Assembly: GCA_949130485.1 (NCBI GenBank)
Contig: OX422193.1
Coordinates: forward strand, 6,058,871 to 6,122,870
Direction of reading: 5' to 3'
Source: Agelas oroides
Taxonomy: Eukaryota; Porifera; Demospongiae; Agelasida; Agelasidae
DNA length: 64,000 bases
Position 1 is the stretch's first letter; each line of letters begins with the position of its first letter. Made by a program: the position numbers and the translations under genes. Under the pieces are notes generated by a model. It did no database searches. It worked only from the letters and a program-made list of their open reading frames with translations, and was not told where the DNA came from. Shown piece by piece: positions 60,877 through 64,000 of the stretch.

Positions 60877-63625
60877 TGCATGTGCGTTGAATAGCATGAT
60901 TGTGTTATGTGTGGGTATGGTTGCATATATGGAGTGAGAGCATACAAGGAAGGATGTGCATAGAGGAACTTCAATCATTCATTTGGTTTGGTGCCTTACG
61001 TCTTAGAAACCCTTCAAAGCTACACTCAAGTGTGCCTTTTAGTGTTCATTGCATGTAGTCCCATGAGATCTCATGGGCGAAGTGATCCGCACTAACAGTA
61101 CACAATAAAACATTGCATGTGGAACTGAATAGAGCTTAAGACTCTCTGTCACAAACTTGTGAGTGCTAACCTGTGCACCAGCATTCTGTGGAAGGATTCC
61201 TTTAGGTGAAACAGTTTTTGACTGACACTCTTGCCGTGCTCAAGTTGAAATGCATCTAAGAGCACACCACCACGGACAGGAAAGGTTAGTCTTAGCAGCT
61301 CTGAGAAGGTGGAGAGGAGATAGAGGGGGAGGGAGGGAGGGAGGGAGGGAGGGAGAGAAGGAGGGAGGGAGGGAGGGAGGGAGGTAAGAGGAATGCAGAA
61401 TAGTAATGTAACTATCATTGTTGCAGCTATATACTCTGCAGTGGGTGGTTATGTTAATAGTGAGGTTAGCAAAGTCAGTTCCCCCAACTTCAGTTATTTG
61501 AACAAGTTGGTTAACTAATAACGTGATTAGCAAAGCCGTGCCCACTAATTTTGTAAGTTTGCAGATTGACTAGTTGGACATTAATGACAAGTGTTTTAGA
61601 GCTTGCCTTCCAAGTTGTATGGCAGCTAGAGATACAAGTTAACCCTTGGAATGCAGGGGGAGGGGGGGAAGGAGGGAAGTGAAGAGGAAGGGACAGAAGG
61701 TGGGAAGGAGAGAGAGAGGGACGAGGGGAGGGAGGAAGGAAACAGGGAGGGAAAAGGTATGCAAGAAGACAGATAGGAAGAGGAGAAAGCAGACTTGGAA
61801 AGGAGGAGGGCAGAGGGGAGTCTCACTTCCTACTCACGTTTCTCCATACCCATGTTGGAGGGGGGGATTTGTTTATAGTTTGGTCCACCCATCATATAGC
61901 TGCCTTGGTACTGGTATGAGGGAGGAGACTGGACACCATGGGGAACGCCAGACATCATGGCTCCGTCAGCTGGGATATGGTGCTGCATCTACAGGTGCAT
62001 GATAGGTGTAGTAGATAGGGCTAATAAGTAGAGTATACAGTAGTTACATAGAGATACAGATTCGTCATTGGGGCGAGCCTGAGCGAGCCCCACACTAGCG
62101 GGACTGCATTGCACGTGTGTGTGTATGTTTGCCTGCTTGCTTGCGGCCATATACCGTAAATTTTTAATGAGCGCGGTTAAATTTTAATATTGAGCTTGTG
62201 CACTCGGCAGGTGAAGGGCTACTGCCAGAGTGCAGCGTCGGTGACCCGGAGCAGAGACGACTGAAGTTGAAGCACGCATGCCAACTTACTCCTTGTTTGT
62301 ATGTGCTGCTACAGATCATGAACGGCAGGCTGCCCACAGGCAGTACAAATTTCGATCACAGTGGTTGAGGTCGCTTCAGGTAAGGGCCATGCATAAACGG
62401 CACTTTAAACGCCAGAAATTCAGCTCATGATTTTAGTGTAAAGCTTAGTCCATGCATATGTAGCCACACTCCACTGACATGCTGGAGCCTCTCCAGGAGA
62501 CGGACAACATGTAGCCAAACAAGCCTTCCCCTGGCACCCCAGTACCAGGGGACAGACTACACAGAGGACATGGAAGCCTTCTCCTGGCACCCATTTCAGT
62601 TTGCCAGGAGACTCCCTGTATCAGCTTGCTCAGGCTCGCCCCCACACATTTTCTAGTGTATTAGAGTGGCAAGAAGTAATTGGGGTGAGCCTAAGCGAGC
62701 CCCACACTAGCGAGACTGCATTGCGCATGTGTGTGTATACGTACGTACGTACGTATATGCTTGCGGCCATATACTTCATGTATGAAGCATGGGTGAGGGC
62801 TACTGCCAGAGTTCGAGTGTAGCGTCGGTGACCCGGAGTGAAGACAACTGAAGTTGAAGCACGCGTGGCAACTTACTTCTGGTTTGTGCTTCTACCGACC
62901 ATCAAATATGGACAGTGGTTGAGGTCGCTTCAGGTAAGAGCCATCATGGCACTCATAAACGCCAGAAATTCAGCTCATGATTTCAGTGCAATGTTTTGTC
63001 CATGCATGTGAAGCTACATTAGCTGGCCTGGCTGGAGAAATGGCTGGCATATGTGATATTTGGCCAGTGTCCTGCTATATGCCATGACAAATTAGTAAAC
63101 CAGCAGTGTGCTGCTCGTTCAGGCTCGTCCCAAGATGGTAAACATGCATGTTGCTATGGTAGGTGATCTATGAGACCTTGCTCACAACTAAACGTGGGTA
63201 TATGTGAAGCTGATTTGTAACAGCCTATGGAGGTTACTCCATTCAAGTAAAGCAGCCTCAAAACCTGTAGAGTGACCTAGCTTAATTGTATCAACAGCCT
63301 GTGGAGGGACTTGGTTCAACTGAAACGGCTTCAGAATCTGTGCAGTGACCAACAGTACAGCCTCTTTCAAGAATGTTTCGAGTTTTGGCTGACTACCATG
63401 GCCAGCAGGATTTTATTCCAGTTTACTTACCGCTCCTCTGCTCAGAGGGGAGGGCACGGCTCCTGGTTGATGCACACTTTGCATGCTGCCATAGTAACCA
63501 GAGTCAGCTGTTGGGGTGGAGGGAGTGCCATAGGGGGGAGGCCCCTGTAATGTCGGGGTGGATGGGGTAGTCTGGACAGGGCTCTGGGGGAAGCCGGTTG
63601 GAGTAGTTGGGTAAACACGAGCATT
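57264..63625 (-). CDS. ZMIZ1: ZMIZ-type zinc finger MIZ/SP-RING protein (SUMO ligase-like coactivator), 3' part, 11 exons
   Basis: A nuclear PIAS-like transcriptional coactivator. Exons: 63625-63431, 61988-61838, 61300-61171, 60791-60677, 60400-60305, 59847-59742, 59409-59327, 59217-59081, 58713-58625, 58093-57738, 57362-57264. Phases agree, giving 518 aa plus TAA; the 5' end lies outside the window. Order of features: Pro/Ser/Gln-rich linker, PINIT-like region ([63 protein letters not shown]), SP-RING ([39 protein letters not shown]) with Zn ligands C, H, C and C, then [11 protein letters not shown], a Pro/Gln/Ser-rich tail and an acidic end ([15 protein letters not shown]). The [10 protein letters not shown] and LEGLEVDQY wording separates ZMIZ from PIAS. 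Whether it is orthologous to vertebrate ZMIZ1 or ZMIZ2 cannot be decided. CA repeats abut several 3' splice sites. Confidence 0.95.
59461..59533. repeat. (TG)n microsatellite in a ZMIZ intron
   Basis: About 36 dinucleotides, (CA)n in the sense of the gene, ending about 50 nt before the exon at 59409. Confidence 0.95.
59960..60235. other. ZMIZ intron with poly-T and (ACT)n tract
   Basis: T-run at 59967-59982 and about eight ACT triplets at 60207-60232. Nothing else recognised. Confidence 0.8.
60796..60875. repeat. (TG)n microsatellite abutting a ZMIZ splice acceptor
   Basis: About 39 dinucleotides. In the gene's sense the (CA)n run leads straight into the acceptor CACTCAG of the exon starting at 60791. 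Confidence 0.95.
61331..61384. repeat. (GGGA)n microsatellite in a ZMIZ intron
   Basis: GGGA repeats, pyrimidine-rich in the gene's sense, 30 nt upstream of the exon starting at 61300. Further purine-rich sequence follows at 61650-61810. Confidence 0.95.
62066..62640. mobile_element. GGGGCGAGCC-family MITE
   Basis: The left end TTGGGGCGAGCCTGAGCGAG and right end CAGGCTCGCCCCC are inverted. The interior has CGCCAGAAATTCAGCTCATG. In a ZMIZ intron. Confidence 0.8.
62678..63133. mobile_element. GGGGCGAGCC-family MITE, adjacent copy
   Basis: The left end TTGGGGTGAGCCTAAGCGAG and right end GCTCGTTCAGGCTCGTCCC are inverted. The interior again has CGCCAGAAATTCAGCTCATG. Only about 40 bp separate it from the copy at 62066-62640. 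Confidence 0.8.
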
Positions 63626-63631
63626 CTGTAC

Positions 63632-63771
<140 letters not shown>

Positions 63772-63844
63772 GGTGTGTACATGTGTGTGTGTGTATGGGT
63801 GTGTGTGTATGGGTGGGGGTGTAGGGAAAGGAGAGATTCTTCAC

Positions 63845-64000
63845 TTGACTTTATGGGACAGATTATAGGAGTCGATGTTATGAGACACAACACAAGAGTC
63901 GACATACCAGGCCTTCTCCCACTTTCGCACTATAATCACACAAAAGCTGGGGTGAAGGCCTGTGTACGAGCTAGAGGTGTCATCACAAGTCCATACCGGA
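63845..64000. other. Right window edge, ZMIZ intron
   Basis: No ZMIZ-like exon was seen. Mirrored AGGCCTTCTCCCA and GGGTGAAGGCCT at 63910-63960 may be a short inverted-repeat element. Confidence 0.4.

Overview
This is a eukaryotic, animal-type nuclear window. It has genes with many short GT-AG introns, animal regulatory genes (a ZMIZ-type SUMO ligase-like protein), a mitochondrial ribosomal protein gene (MRPL23), a DEATH-NACHT-LRR immune receptor, tRNA-derived SINEs, LINE remnants, microsatellites and dozens of short inverted-repeat transposons. The DEATH-NACHT-LRR receptor and the Cys-rich multi-pass membrane protein most suggest a marine invertebrate, probably a demosponge. That placement is inference, because no ribosomal or mitochondrial marker is present.

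Layout. 1-0.88 kb: a 48-bp minisatellite. 1.07-9.67 kb (minus): a 14-exon gene for an unidentified protein of about 486 aa with propeller-like repeats. 9.7-13.8 kb: mostly mobile DNA. 13.86-14.48 kb (plus): the last three exons of MRPL23. 14.84-15.28 kb (minus): a broken LRR fragment copied from the NLR at 42-49 kb. 17.2-36.3 kb (minus): a complete 19-exon molybdenum hydroxylase gene of 1461 aa, aldehyde-oxidase-like by its active-site residues. 36.6-37.5 kb: a 937-bp foldback transposon just upstream of it, carrying a mirrored TATA promoter. 38.1-40.2 kb: a duplicated MRPL23 exon joined to a LINE relic. 40.4-41.7 kb: a GGGACA-type satellite. 42.0-48.85 kb (minus): a complete 3-exon NLR of 1142 aa with a predicted N-myristoylation/palmitoylation start. 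48.9-54.5 kb: transposon-rich DNA with no clear host gene. 54.5-56.2 kb (plus): an intronless multi-pass membrane protein gene with one frameshift. 57.26-63.6 kb (minus): the 3' eleven exons of ZMIZ, whose 5' part lies beyond the window.

The genes do not form an operon or a shared pathway; they are independent animal genes separated and invaded by mobile elements. For the two complete large genes (AOX-like and NLR), the propeller-like gene and ZMIZ, every exon junction was checked by hand for splice dinucleotides and reading phase, and each summed coding length is a multiple of three. All family names come from reading motifs by eye, not from database searches.
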